A DNA stretch of 64,000 nt from Arthrobacter sp. zg-Y20 (GCF_030142075.1 NZ_CP126241.1:2046001-2110000), one strand, 5' to 3'; positions 1 through 7,479 are shown, counted from the stretch's first letter. Program-made: numbers and translations. Notes: generated from the sequence alone by a model not told the origin.

Positions 1-1
1 G

Positions 2-427
2 GTGCGGGCGATCGGCGTCTCGAACTTCCAGCCGGCACACCTGGAGCAGCTGATGGATGCCACCGGAATTGTTCCGGCCGTGAACCAGATTGAGCTGCAC
101 CCGTGGCTGGCACAGCAGGAACTGCGCGAACTCCATGAGCAGCTGGGCATCCGCACGGTGGCGTGGAGTCCGCTGGGACGCGGTGCCGTCCTGGCCGACC
201 CGGTCATCGGGCAAATAGCGGGCGAACTGGGCCGGACCCCGGCGCAGGTCATCCTCCGCTGGCACCTGGACCAGGGCAACGTGGTGATCCCCAAGGCCAG
301 CAGCCCGGAGCGGATTGCGGGGAACCTGGACCTGTTCTCCTTCGAGCTGACGGACGCGCACCGGCAGGCGATTAACGGCCTGGACCGCGGCCAGCGGTCC
401 GGCTCCCATCCGGATGAGGTCAATTGA
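2..427 (+). CDS. Aldo/keto reductase, C-terminal part (5' end outside window)
   Basis: This is the C-terminal 141 residues or so of an NADPH-dependent aldo/keto reductase, a cytosolic enzyme that reduces aldehydes and ketones. The reading frame is open to the left edge, so the GTG at base 2 is probably an internal valine. Family signatures are visible: GVSNF near the edge, NQIELHPW in the middle, SPLGRG, the VIPKAS cofactor-binding motif, and a C-terminal end RSGSHPD. The stop TGA overlaps the ATG of the next gene by one base, so it is co-transcribed with the hydrolase downstream. The physiological substrate cannot be told from the sequence. Confidence 0.9.
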   Translation: MRAIGVSNFQPAHLEQLMDATGIVPAVNQIELHPWLAQQELRELHEQLGIRTVAWSPLGRGAVLADPVIGQIAGELGRTPAQVILRWHLDQGNVVIPKASSPERIAGNLDLFSFELTDAHRQAINGLDRGQRSGSHPDEVN

Positions 428-1317
428 TGTCCGCTTCGGCCGTGACCTTGGCGCGCAACGCCGTCGTCCGCTCCTTTACCGTGGCGGGCACCGAGCAGTT
501 CTGCTGGGACTTCAGCCCGCTCGACGACGCCGGCGCACCTCCCGTTTTGATGGTCCACGGCTTCCGCGGCGACCACCACGGGCTGCTCCGCATAGTGGAA
601 TCCCTCCCCCGCCACCGGGTCCTGGTGCCCGACCTTCCCGGGTTCGGCATTGGCTCCGCCCTGCCCGGCCGGCACGATGTTCCGGCCTACGCCTCCTTTG
701 TCCGGGAGGCCCTCGCCGCATTGGACCTGGGCCCGGACACGGTGCTGCTGGGCCACTCTTTCGGTTCGATCATCTCCTCGCACCTCGCGGCACAGTCCCC
801 GGAGCTGATCAGCGAACTGGTGCTGGTCAACCCCATCTGTGAGCCTGCCCTGGAGGGACCCAAGGGCATCACCAGCAAGGCGGCGGAGCTGTACTACCGG
901 GCCAGTGCCGCCCTGCCGGAGAGGCCCGGCATGGCACTGCTGCGCAGCCCGCTGATTGTCCGCGGCATGAGCATCATGATGGCCAAGACCCGTGATCCGG
1001 GGTTGCGCCGCTGGATCCACGGCCAGCATGATGCGTATTTCAGTGCCTTCGCCAACCGCGCGGTGGTCCTGGACGCGTTCCGGGCCTCCATCTCCGCCAC
1101 GGTGCGCGACGTCGCCGCGCAGCTGGCGATGCCGGTGCTGCTGATCGCTGCGGAACAGGACGACCTCGGATCCGTGAAGGGCCAGCGGAAGCTGGCGGCT
1201 ATGATTCCAGACGCTGAGCTGCACATCCTTCCCGGGGTGGGGCATCTGGTGCACTATGAAAAACCGGCCGAAGCGGCAGCAATAATCGAAGATTTCCTGT
1301 CCCGGAGGCACACATGA
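427..1317 (+). CDS. Alpha/beta hydrolase
   Basis: A 296-residue alpha/beta-hydrolase fold protein. It has the oxyanion-side HGFRG motif (about residues 44-48), the nucleophile elbow GHSFGS with the likely catalytic Ser111, an acidic residue in AAEQDD and the C-terminal GVGHLVHYE segment carrying the catalytic His. There is no signal peptide, so it is probably cytosolic. The ATG at 427 overlaps the previous stop by one base and was preferred over an in-frame TTG one codon upstream. The next gene overlaps its stop by four bases (ATGA). Substrate unknown; esterase, lipase-like and epoxide-hydrolase-like activities are all possible. Confidence 0.85.
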   Translation: MSASAVTLARNAVVRSFTVAGTEQFCWDFSPLDDAGAPPVLMVHGFRGDHHGLLRIVESLPRHRVLVPDLPGFGIGSALPGRHDVPAYASFVREALAALDLGPDTVLLGHSFGSIISSHLAAQSPELISELVLVNPICEPALEGPKGITSKAAELYYRASAALPERPGMALLRSPLIVRGMSIMMAKTRDPGLRRWIHGQHDAYFSAFANRAVVLDAFRASISATVRDVAAQLAMPVLLIAAEQDDLGSVKGQRKLAAMIPDAELHILPGVGHLVHYEKPAEAAAIIEDFLSRRHT

Positions 1318-2411
1318 GGATGCGGCTGGCCATCGACGCCCGGTTTACCCGCACGGACCACCACGACGGGATCAGCCGCTACGGCGCCAGCATGATCGAA
1401 GCGGTCAGTGAACACGCCGATGTCCTGATGCTGATTTCGGACGAGCGGCAGCTGGCCCTGCTGCCGGACCTGCCGTGGGTCAGGATCAACAGTCCCCTGT
1501 CCCCCGCCGAACTGTTTGTGGCCCGGCGGATCAACCGGCTGGGGGCGGATGCGGTGTTCTGCCCCATGCAGACCATGGGCAGCTGGGGACGGAAGTACCC
1601 GCTGATCCTTACCCTGCACGACTTGATCTACTACCAGAACCCCGCCCCGCCGTCGTTCCTGCCGCTGCCGGTGCGTGCCCTGTGGCGGCTGTACCACCTG
1701 GCGTACTGGCCGCAGCGGCTCCTGCTGAACCGGGCCGACGTCGTTGCCACCATCAGCGAGACCACGCGGGCGCTGATGGAGCAGCACCGGCTGACCAGGC
1801 GGCCGGTCCGGATCCTTGCCAATGCACCGCAGCCAGGTGCCGTGCCGCGGACGGCGGATGCCCCTGCGGAACCGTCGCTGCTGTATATGGGTTCGTTTAT
1901 GCCGTACAAGAATGTGGAAACGGTTATCCGCGGCATGGAGCACCTGCCCGGGTTCACGCTGCACCTGCTCAGCCGGATCAGCGATGCACGGCGGACGGAA
2001 CTGGAGGCCCTGGTTCCGGCCGGGGCGCAGGTGCGGTTCCACAACGGGGTGACCGATGAGGAATACGATCACCTGCTGCGGCGGGCAACGGCCCTGGTGA
2101 CCCTGTCCAAGGCCGAGGGCTACGGGCTGCCGGTGATCGAGTCAATGGCGGTGGGCACCCCGGTGGTGGCCAGCGACATTCCGATTTTCCGGGAGGTATC
2201 CGGCGGCGCGGCCCTGCTGGTGGATCCGGACGACCCGGCCGCGTTCGCCGGTGCCGTCCGTGAGCTGGCGGTGCCGGAGCGCTGGCAGAAGGCGTCCGAC
2301 GCCGGCCTGCAGCGGGCGGGCGACTACGGATGGGCGGCTTCCGCGCGGCAGCTGATGGCAGCGGCCGGGGAGGCTGTACGCCTGTTCCCCGGCCGCCGAC
2401 GTCGTCGTTAG
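1314..2411 (+). CDS. Glycosyltransferase family 4-like protein
   Basis: A 365-residue retaining glycosyltransferase with the GT-B fold. The C-terminal half has the sugar-nucleotide binding signature E-x7-E (E268 and E276, in the stretch AEGYGLPVIES) followed by GTPVVASD. The N-terminal acceptor domain begins with a Rossmann-like strand and a DGISRY loop. It is a soluble or peripheral enzyme that probably moves a sugar from a nucleotide donor to a cell-envelope or polysaccharide acceptor. It is translationally coupled to the hydrolase gene (four-base overlap) and ends nine bases from the convergent oxidoreductase. Donor and acceptor are not predictable here. Confidence 0.85.
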   Translation: MRMRLAIDARFTRTDHHDGISRYGASMIEAVSEHADVLMLISDERQLALLPDLPWVRINSPLSPAELFVARRINRLGADAVFCPMQTMGSWGRKYPLILTLHDLIYYQNPAPPSFLPLPVRALWRLYHLAYWPQRLLLNRADVVATISETTRALMEQHRLTRRPVRILANAPQPGAVPRTADAPAEPSLLYMGSFMPYKNVETVIRGMEHLPGFTLHLLSRISDARRTELEALVPAGAQVRFHNGVTDEEYDHLLRRATALVTLSKAEGYGLPVIESMAVGTPVVASDIPIFREVSGGAALLVDPDDPAAFAGAVRELAVPERWQKASDAGLQRAGDYGWAASARQLMAAAGEAVRLFPGRRRRR

Positions 2412-2420
2412 CGCCTGCCG

Positions 2421-3434
2421 TTAGAGGTTAACGACCATCTTGCCCTTGTTGGCACCCTTCATCAGGTCGATGAAGGCCTGCGGTGCGTTCTCCAGACCGT
2501 CCACGAAGGTTTCGTCGTAGCTGACCGCGCCGTCCCGCAGCCAGCCGCCCATCACGGTGTTGAACTCGTCGACATACTGGCTGTAGCTGCCGACGATGAA
2601 GCCGCGCAGCGTGATTTCCTTGCCGATGGCGATGGCAAGGTTGCGGGGTCCGGTGGCGGCGCCCTTGTCGTTGTACTGGGAGATGGCCCCGCACATTGCG
2701 ACCCGGCCGCCCTTGTTCATCACTGAGAGGGCTGCTTCGAGATGTTCGCCGCCAACATTGTCGAAGTAGACATCGATACCGTCCGCACCGGCTGCCTTCT
2801 TCAGGGCGTCCTTGACGGGGCCCTCGTGGTAGTTGAACGCCTCGTCGAATCCGAGGTCAAGCAGCCGCTGGACCTTTTCCGCGGAACCGGCGCTGCCGAT
2901 GACCTTCTTCGCTCCCAGCGCCTTGGCGATCTGGCCTACGAGGGATCCCACGGCGCCTGCGGCACCCGAGACGAAAACCACATCCCCTTCTTTGAACTCC
3001 CCCACCTTGGTCAGGCCGATGTAAGCGGTCTGTCCGGGCATTCCCAGTACACCCAGGTAGGCGCTGGCGGGTGCCAGATCCGTGTCAATGACCTTTGTGC
3101 GGCGGCCGTCCAGCACCGCGTAGTCCCGCCAGCCAAGGCCGTGGAGCACTATGTCGCCGGGCTTGCGGTCATCCGAGCGGGACTGAATGACCTCGCCGAC
3201 TGCACCGCCCTCGAGTGCGGCGTCGAGCTTAAACGGCGGGACGTAGGACTTCACGTCATTCATGCGTCCGCGCATGTAGGGGTCCACGGACATGTGCAGG
3301 TTACGGACCAGCACCTGGCCGTCCTGCAGTTCAGGGACCGGCACTTCGGCCAAGCGGAAGTTCTCATCTGCGGGCCAGCCCTCGGGGCGGGAGGCAAGCT
3401 GGATTTCACGGCCTGTTTCGGGGTACGTGCTCAT
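2421..3434 (-). CDS. NADP-dependent oxidoreductase, zinc-free MDR family (CurA/prostaglandin reductase-like)
   Basis: A 337-residue medium-chain dehydrogenase/reductase. The segment MSVDPYMRGRM (about residues 48-58) and the Rossmann motif GAAGAVGS (157-164) are typical of the CurA / leukotriene B4 12-hydroxydehydrogenase-like group, which reduces alpha,beta-unsaturated carbonyls with NADPH. The zinc-binding cysteines of classical alcohol dehydrogenases are absent. It follows the MarR-type regulator gene after nine bases on the same strand, so the two form an operon. A role in detoxifying reactive carbonyls or quinones is likely but inferred from the family and the regulator. Confidence 0.9.
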   Translation of the reverse strand: MSTYPETGREIQLASRPEGWPADENFRLAEVPVPELQDGQVLVRNLHMSVDPYMRGRMNDVKSYVPPFKLDAALEGGAVGEVIQSRSDDRKPGDIVLHGLGWRDYAVLDGRRTKVIDTDLAPASAYLGVLGMPGQTAYIGLTKVGEFKEGDVVFVSGAAGAVGSLVGQIAKALGAKKVIGSAGSAEKVQRLLDLGFDEAFNYHEGPVKDALKKAAGADGIDVYFDNVGGEHLEAALSVMNKGGRVAMCGAISQYNDKGAATGPRNLAIAIGKEITLRGFIVGSYSQYVDEFNTVMGGWLRDGAVSYDETFVDGLENAPQAFIDLMKGANKGKMVVNL

Positions 3435-3443
3435 GGAGAGGTC

Positions 3444-3905
3444 CTAACTGTTGGGGTGGATGGACTGTTGGGCTTTGGCCACGGACTGCCGCAGCGCGGC
3501 ATTGACCTTGGCGAGGGTTTCCTGGAGGCTGCGCAGTTCCTCCGGATCCAGGCCGGCGGATGCTGCGACACGGTCCGGAAGGTCGTGGGATTTCTGTTCC
3601 AGGGCGCGTCCTGCATCTGTGAGGTAGACGCGGACCCGGCGCTCGTCCTCAACGGCCCGGCGGCGCTGAAGCAACTGCGCCGCTTCCAGCCGCTTGAGCA
3701 GCGGAGAGAGCGTGCCCGAGTCCAGTTCCAGGGACTGCCCCAGGTCACTCACGCTCTGGCCGTCCTGTTCCCAGAGCAGCGTCATTACCAGGAACTGCGG
3801 GTAGGTCAGCTTAAGTTCCTCGAGCATCGGACGGTACAGCGCGGTGGCGGCCCGTGAGGCTGAGTACAGCGAGAAGCAGACCTGGCGCTGCAGCGATTCG
3901 TTCAT
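3444..3905 (-). CDS. MarR/OhrR-type transcriptional regulator
   Basis: A 153-residue winged-helix MarR-family repressor. The N-terminus (QVCFSLYSASRAATALY) strongly resembles OhrR, the organic hydroperoxide sensor. Cys10 aligns with the reactive OhrR cysteine and is the only cysteine, as in the 1-Cys class. The DNA-binding wing carries ERRVRVYLTDAG. I chose the ATG at 3905, which has GGAAGG just upstream, over an in-frame start 12 codons earlier that would lie inside the operator palindrome. It is the first gene of an operon with the oxidoreductase at 2421-3434 and probably represses that operon through the palindrome at 3921-3937. No ohr peroxidase gene is adjacent, so the inducer is uncertain. 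Confidence 0.85.
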   Translation of the reverse strand: MNESLQRQVCFSLYSASRAATALYRPMLEELKLTYPQFLVMTLLWEQDGQSVSDLGQSLELDSGTLSPLLKRLEAAQLLQRRRAVEDERRVRVYLTDAGRALEQKSHDLPDRVAASAGLDPEELRSLQETLAKVNAALRQSVAKAQQSIHPNS

Positions 3906-3920
3906 GCCTTCCACCGTAGG

Positions 3921-3937
3921 ACACAACTCAGTTGTGT
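3921..3937. promoter_or_regulatory. Perfect palindrome, likely MarR/OhrR operator
   Basis: A 17-base perfect inverted repeat, arms ACACAACT and AGTTGTGT around one central base, lies 16-32 bases upstream of the regulator's ATG. The size, AT-rich core and position fit an autoregulatory operator of MarR/OhrR proteins. A further TGTACAACTT stretch overlaps its right edge and may extend the site. Confidence 0.65.
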
Positions 3938-4027
3938 ACAACTTAATTGCCTTCGGGGCTGCTGGCGCCTGTCGCCCGGCTGCAGCAGCTGGCGGCAGGT
4001 TGCCGCCCCCTCCCGTAGGCTGTGGCC

Positions 4028-4999
4028 ATGCAGGAACCCCTGGCTATTCCCGATTACCGCCGAACCGCACGCCGTCTCCCCTGGGGCCGGCTTCCTGCTG
4101 CTGTCCGGGACAGCATTGCCGCTTCCCTTGACGGCGGGGTGTCACTGGTGGAGCCGGCAGGCGGCGGGTTCACCCCCGGCTTCGCTGCGGTGCTCGGGAA
4201 CAAGAGCGGGGACCGTATCTTCGCCAAGGCGGCCGCTGCGTCGGACGCCTTCATCTACCCTTCCTATCTCCGCGAGTCCCAGGTGGTTCCCCTGCTGCTC
4301 CCGGGGATGCCTATGCCTGCCCTGCGCAGTGTGCAACGGCTGGTGGCCGACGGCATTCACTGGCAGGTGCTGGTGTACGAGGCCGTGCCCGGACGGATGC
4401 CGGGCCAACCCTGGACCGAAGCGGATGTTGCCGCCGTCGAAACCGCCTGCGTCACTGCCGCAGCACTGCTCGCCGGCTTCCCGCGTTCCGAAGGCGGAAC
4501 ACCGGTTGCCGAAGATATGGCCCTGATTCCGACCCGGTTCAAGGCGGTGGCCGACGGCGGAGAGCCGCCGTGGTTCCTGCCCGGGCTCAGCGCTGAAGAG
4601 GCCGGCGGGTTCCAGGAAGCACTGGACCTGTGTCCCGAGGCACTGGCCGGAGACGCCGTCCTGCACGGCGATCTGCGCGCCGACAATATCCTCATCAGCA
4701 ACGGACGTGCGCTGTTCTGCGACTGGAATTTCCTGGGCACCGGTGCACCCTGGATCGACTGGGTGGGGGTGCTGCCTTACGGCCGGGCCGACGGTATCGA
4801 CGCCGATGCCTGGCTGCGCCGGTCCGAACTCACCCGGGACGTGCCGGACGCCTATATTGATGCCTTGCTGGCAGCCCTGCTGAACTACATGATCCACTGG
4901 GGCAGCCAACCCGACGTCGACACCAGTCCCCTCCTGCGCATCCACGGACGGCACACAGCCCGGCTGGTGTACGACTGGCTGGCTCGCCGGCAGGGGTAG
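4028..4999 (+). CDS. Aminoglycoside phosphotransferase-like kinase (APH/ChoK family)
   Basis: A 323-residue protein with the protein-kinase-like APH fold. The Brenner motif HGDLRADN (about residues 213-220) supplies the catalytic Asp, and CDWN (231-234) takes the place of the metal-binding DxD segment. Proteins of this family phosphorylate small hydroxylated substrates such as choline, homoserine, sugars or aminoglycosides; most chromosomal actinobacterial members are uncharacterised and should not be read as resistance genes. The start at ATG 4028 is preferred to an in-frame GTG two codons upstream; neither has a strong ribosome binding site. It stands alone between two minus-strand regulators. 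Confidence 0.8.
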   Translation: MQEPLAIPDYRRTARRLPWGRLPAAVRDSIAASLDGGVSLVEPAGGGFTPGFAAVLGNKSGDRIFAKAAAASDAFIYPSYLRESQVVPLLLPGMPMPALRSVQRLVADGIHWQVLVYEAVPGRMPGQPWTEADVAAVETACVTAAALLAGFPRSEGGTPVAEDMALIPTRFKAVADGGEPPWFLPGLSAEEAGGFQEALDLCPEALAGDAVLHGDLRADNILISNGRALFCDWNFLGTGAPWIDWVGVLPYGRADGIDADAWLRRSELTRDVPDAYIDALLAALLNYMIHWGSQPDVDTSPLLRIHGRHTARLVYDWLARRQG

Positions 5000-5013
5000 T
5001 GCGGGGCCGCAGG

Positions 5014-5565
5014 CTATCCCAGCCCCTCCAGGACAAGGGTCAGATGCCGGCGCCAATCGGCGCCTCCGGGCTGGAAATACATGGTCGACATAATCCCGCA
5101 GGTGATCACCGGAAAGTCGTCCCAGGTCAGATCCCCGCGCACGGCACCGGAGTCAGCGGCCCTGCGGATGATCCGGGTGACGATGCGGGCAAACTCCGTC
5201 TTCTCGGCTTGGACGCCCTCCCATTCGAAAGGCCCGGAACCGAGCAAGGCGAGCTGGAAGCCGGCGTCGTCGTCCGCGGCTTCCAGGTAGCCCACCAGCA
5301 CGGCCTCAAATGCCGCCCGGGGGTCTTCGATGGCCTCCGCCGAGCGGGCGAGCTCAGACATGCCGCCGAATCGTTCCTGCACAATCGCCGTGAGCAGCTC
5401 CTGCTTGTTGGAGAAGTGCCGGTAAAGGGAACCTATGCCGACGCCGGCATGGGCAGCAATTCTGTCCATGTGGACATCGTTGCCGTGGCTGGCGAACAGC
5501 TCCCTGGCTGCAGCCAGGATTTTCTGCCGGTTCCTTCGCGCATCGGCGCGTAAAGAATCATTCAA
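5014..5565 (-). CDS. TetR/AcrR-family transcriptional regulator
   Basis: A 183-residue repressor with an N-terminal TetR helix-turn-helix (about residues 33-54, MDRIAAHAGVGIGSLYRHFS) and a C-terminal ligand-binding helical domain. I use the TTG start at 5565, which has GGAG seven bases upstream; a longer open frame continues upstream but would run through the divergent promoter. It is divergent from the NmrA-like gene at 5681 and probably represses it and itself through the palindromes in the 115-base shared region. Its ligand is unknown. It converges on the phosphotransferase gene with 14 bases between the stops. Confidence 0.88.
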   Translation of the reverse strand: MNDSLRADARRNRQKILAAARELFASHGNDVHMDRIAAHAGVGIGSLYRHFSNKQELLTAIVQERFGGMSELARSAEAIEDPRAAFEAVLVGYLEAADDDAGFQLALLGSGPFEWEGVQAEKTEFARIVTRIIRRAADSGAVRGDLTWDDFPVITCGIMSTMYFQPGGADWRRHLTLVLEGLG

Positions 5566-5577
5566 TGTGGCACTCCT

Positions 5578-5607
5578 TTGACAAACGGAATTGTAGTTCC
5601 GTATTGT
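5578..5607 (+). promoter_or_regulatory. Promoter of the NmrA-like gene with embedded TetR-type operator
   Basis: A perfect -35 hexamer TTGACA (5578-5583) is followed after 18 bases by TATTGT (5602-5607) as -10. The spacer contains the perfect inverted repeat ACGGAA-N6-TTCCGT (5585-5602). A repressor bound there would block RNA polymerase directly, which is the usual TetR arrangement. Repressor assignment rests on the adjacent divergent TetR gene. Confidence 0.65.
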
Positions 5608-5622
5608 GGCGCACACCAAAGC

Positions 5623-5642
5623 GGAACCGGAACTCCGGTTCC
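5623..5642. repeat. Second palindrome, 9-2-9, in the leader of the NmrA-like gene
   Basis: The arms GGAACCGGA and TCCGGTTCC are perfectly complementary around an AC centre. The site lies downstream of the predicted promoter and 38 bases before the start codon. It shares the GGAA/TTCC ends of the upstream operator, so it may be a second repressor site. It could instead act as a hairpin in the mRNA leader. Confidence 0.5.
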
Positions 5643-5680
5643 AGTCCTGCCAAGCAGGATGCCCATTTTCGGAGGAAACC

Positions 5681-6553
5681 ATGATTGTAGTCACCACACC
5701 AACCGGCCAGATCGGGCACGCAGTAGTTCAGGGCCTGCTCGCGGAGCGCCAGTCCGTGCGGGTTATTGCCCGGAACCCCGCGGCGCTGCCGGACGGCATC
5801 GCCGAAAACGTCGAGGTGTTCGCGGGTTCGCACGGCAACCCTGAGGTCGCCATGGCTGCCTACGAGGGGGCGGATGCCGTACTCCACATCACCCCGCCAG
5901 ATGTCCATGCAGCGAATGTACGGAGCCACTACCGCGGGTTCGCCGCGGCGTCGGCGGCTGCAATTACCGCAACAGGGGTCAAGCGTGCGGTCGTGGTATC
6001 CACCCTCGGGCGGGGGTATACGGCAGAGGCCGGGCACCTCTCCGCTGCCCTGGAGGCGGAAGGGATCATCAACGCAACAGGCGTGCACACCCGCTCCCTG
6101 GCCATGCCCTTCTTTATGGACAACCTCCTGAACCACCGCTCATCCATCAAGGACCACGGGATACTCCCCCTGCCCAACGAGCAGGACAAAGTACTGCTGA
6201 CCGTCGCGACCCCCGACATCGCCCGTGTTGCGGTGGGACTGCTGACAGACCGGACCTGGACGGGGCAGGAGTCGTTACCCGTGGTGGGGCCGGACCTGCT
6301 CACCCCACGGAAGATGGCAGGGATTATCTCGGACAGTATCGGCCGGCCCGTGCACTTTGCGCAGGTCAGCTCCGATACCTACCGGTCGACGCTCCTCCAA
6401 TACGGCATGAGTGAAGGCTGGGTTCAGGGCCTAGCGGACATGGGGACCGCCCAGAACAACGGCATTTACGACGTGCAGGTCCGAGACCCGCACCGGGTTA
6501 CCGAAACAAGCTTCGCGGCCTGGGTGGAAACCACGCTCAAACCTGCGCTCTGA
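5681..6553 (+). CDS. NmrA-like NAD(P)-binding protein / atypical short-chain reductase
   Basis: A 290-residue atypical SDR. The N-terminal TTPTGQIGHAVV (about residues 4-15) is the glycine-rich dinucleotide-binding turn, in the variant seen in NmrA-like and QorB-like NAD(P)H:quinone reductases. The ATG at 5681 has a strong GGAGG site (5671-5675); an open frame extends 25 codons further upstream without such a site. It is divergent from the TetR gene, and the shared operators suggest induction by the regulator's ligand. It may act as a quinone or azo reductase or as a redox-sensing regulator. Confidence 0.82.
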   Translation: MIVVTTPTGQIGHAVVQGLLAERQSVRVIARNPAALPDGIAENVEVFAGSHGNPEVAMAAYEGADAVLHITPPDVHAANVRSHYRGFAAASAAAITATGVKRAVVVSTLGRGYTAEAGHLSAALEAEGIINATGVHTRSLAMPFFMDNLLNHRSSIKDHGILPLPNEQDKVLLTVATPDIARVAVGLLTDRTWTGQESLPVVGPDLLTPRKMAGIISDSIGRPVHFAQVSSDTYRSTLLQYGMSEGWVQGLADMGTAQNNGIYDVQVRDPHRVTETSFAAWVETTLKPAL

Positions 6554-6592
6554 ATTCCCGCGCCTGCGTCACCTGTGCCGCCGAAAAAGTAG

Positions 6593-6619
6593 TTGGCACT
6601 CCGACCCGTGGAGTGCTAA
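6593..6619 (+). promoter_or_regulatory. CIRCE-like element (HrcA operator) upstream of hsp20
   Basis: TTGGCACTC, nine bases, then GAGTGCTAA. This matches the CIRCE consensus (TTAGCACTC-N9-GAGTGCTAA) with one mismatch. It lies 117-143 bases upstream of the hsp20 ATG. TTGGCA at its left end and CTAATC/TAATCT at its right end could be -35 and -10 hexamers about 17-18 bases apart, so bound HrcA would cover the promoter. The element is seen; HrcA binding is inferred. Confidence 0.82.
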
Positions 6620-6632
6620 TCTGCTTCCGCAA

Positions 6633-6653
6633 GTTGAGTGATGCTCACTCAGC
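6633..6653 (+). promoter_or_regulatory. HAIR-like element (HspR operator) upstream of hsp20
   Basis: GTTGAGT, seven bases, then ACTCAGC. The actinobacterial HAIR consensus is CTTGAGT-N7-ACTCAAG; six of seven and five of seven positions match in the two arms. The core GAGTGA-TGC-TCACTC (6636-6650) is a perfect palindrome. It lies 13 bases after the CIRCE-like element, just past the likely transcription start. Confidence 0.68.
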
Positions 6654-6665
6654 TTTGGAACAATT

Positions 6666-6710
6666 GCACAACAAACGCACAACAAACGCAGAACAACGCT
6701 TGAATCAAGC
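6666..6710 (+). repeat. Short tandem repeats and a palindrome in the hsp20 leader
   Basis: The 11-base unit GCACAACAAAC occurs twice in tandem (6666-6676, 6677-6687) with a degenerate third copy starting at 6688, followed by the 6-1-6 palindrome GCTTGA-A-TCAAGC (6698-6710). The A-rich leader ends at the GGAGGAG site (6719-6725). The function is unknown; it may keep the leader open or form a small thermosensitive hairpin. Confidence 0.5.
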
Positions 6711-6735
6711 GATCGAATGGAGGAGTTGATACCAC

Positions 6736-7170
6736 ATGGCTATGAAGTTTGATCCGTTCCAGGAACTCGACCGGATGGCACAGGCACTGCGCGGTGAAGG
6801 AACGCTCCGCGGCATGCCGATGGACCTTTACCGGCAGGGCGACCACTATGTCCTGGCCGCCGACCTGCCGGGCATCGATCCCGGATCCATCGACGTTGAT
6901 ATCGACGGCCAGCTGCTGACCATCCGGGCCCAGCGCACGCTGCACGGAGCCGAAGGCGTCAAGTGGCTCACCCGTGAACGGGAAAGCGGTTCGTTCCTGC
7001 GCCAGCTGAACCTGGGGCAGGGACTCGACACCGAGAAGATCTCCGCAAGCTACGAGAACGGTGTCCTGAGCGTAACCATCCCGGTGAGCGAGCGGGCCAA
7101 GCCGAGGAAGATCGCGGTGCAGGCAGGCGAAGCCCGTGACGCCGAGGCACACGAGGCCGTCAGCGCGTGA
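6736..7170 (+). CDS. Small heat shock protein, Hsp20/alpha-crystallin family
   Basis: A 144-residue ATP-independent holdase that binds unfolding proteins in the cytosol. It starts MAMKFDPFQELDRMAQ, the usual Hsp20 N-terminal helix, and the alpha-crystallin domain follows (about residues 35-130), with LPGIDPGSIDVDIDG and YENGVLSVTIPV as typical strands. The ATG at 6736 has GGAGGAG at 6719-6725. The gene is monocistronic, with CIRCE-like and HAIR-like operators upstream and a strong terminator right after the stop, so it is likely heat-inducible under HrcA, HspR or both. Confidence 0.95.
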   Translation: MAMKFDPFQELDRMAQALRGEGTLRGMPMDLYRQGDHYVLAADLPGIDPGSIDVDIDGQLLTIRAQRTLHGAEGVKWLTRERESGSFLRQLNLGQGLDTEKISASYENGVLSVTIPVSERAKPRKIAVQAGEARDAEAHEAVSA

Positions 7171-7176
7171 AAACCA

Positions 7177-7210
7177 AGCGGGGTCCCGGGAACTCTCCCG
7201 GGACCCCGCT
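7177..7210 (+). terminator. Rho-independent terminator of hsp20
   Basis: A perfect 15-base-pair stem, arms AGCGGGGTCCCGGGA (7177-7191) and TCCCGGGACCCCGCT (7196-7210), with a four-base loop. It begins six bases after the hsp20 stop. The U-tract is weak (CTTGT), as is common in high-GC actinobacteria. Confidence 0.85.
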
Positions 7211-7325
7211 CTTGTACGCGGTTGTTGCCAAGTTCACGCCGCTCCGGTTAGGGACCGTTCCGTGGCCGGCTGGATACTGGAAGGGACTCCTCTTAGTCGC
7301 CGCGTCCAGGAAGAAGGGATGGCCT

Positions 7326-7475
7326 GTGCATATTCCCAAAGTCAATCGGCCCGGCTGGATGATCCACGGGGTGCCCCGCGGACTTCTCGGAAGGCTTGCC
7401 AGGCTGGGCAACGCCGCGCAGCTATCGCTCCTCGTGCTGCTGGCGGGCTGCGCCGTCCTGTGTGAACTGCTGTAG
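7326..7475 (+). CDS. Possible small membrane peptide, 49 residues
   Basis: A short frame starting at GTG 7326. It encodes a basic N-terminal half (HIPKVNRPGWMIHGVPRG, then two more Arg) and a hydrophobic C-terminal helix (about residues 30-49, ending CAVLCELL). AGGAAGAAGGG lies upstream at a somewhat long spacing. I do not recognise a family. The layout suggests a single-pass protein with a positive cytoplasmic N-terminus. It lies between the hsp20 terminator and the end of priA on the other strand, and the only support is its composition, so it may be chance coding. Confidence 0.35.
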   Translation: MHIPKVNRPGWMIHGVPRGLLGRLARLGNAAQLSLLVLLAGCAVLCELL

Positions 7476-7479
7476 CGGC

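Noticed and set aside
4028-4999. Aminoglycoside resistance gene
   Set aside because: The APH fold is shared by many kinases; nothing shows drug specificity and the context is chromosomal.
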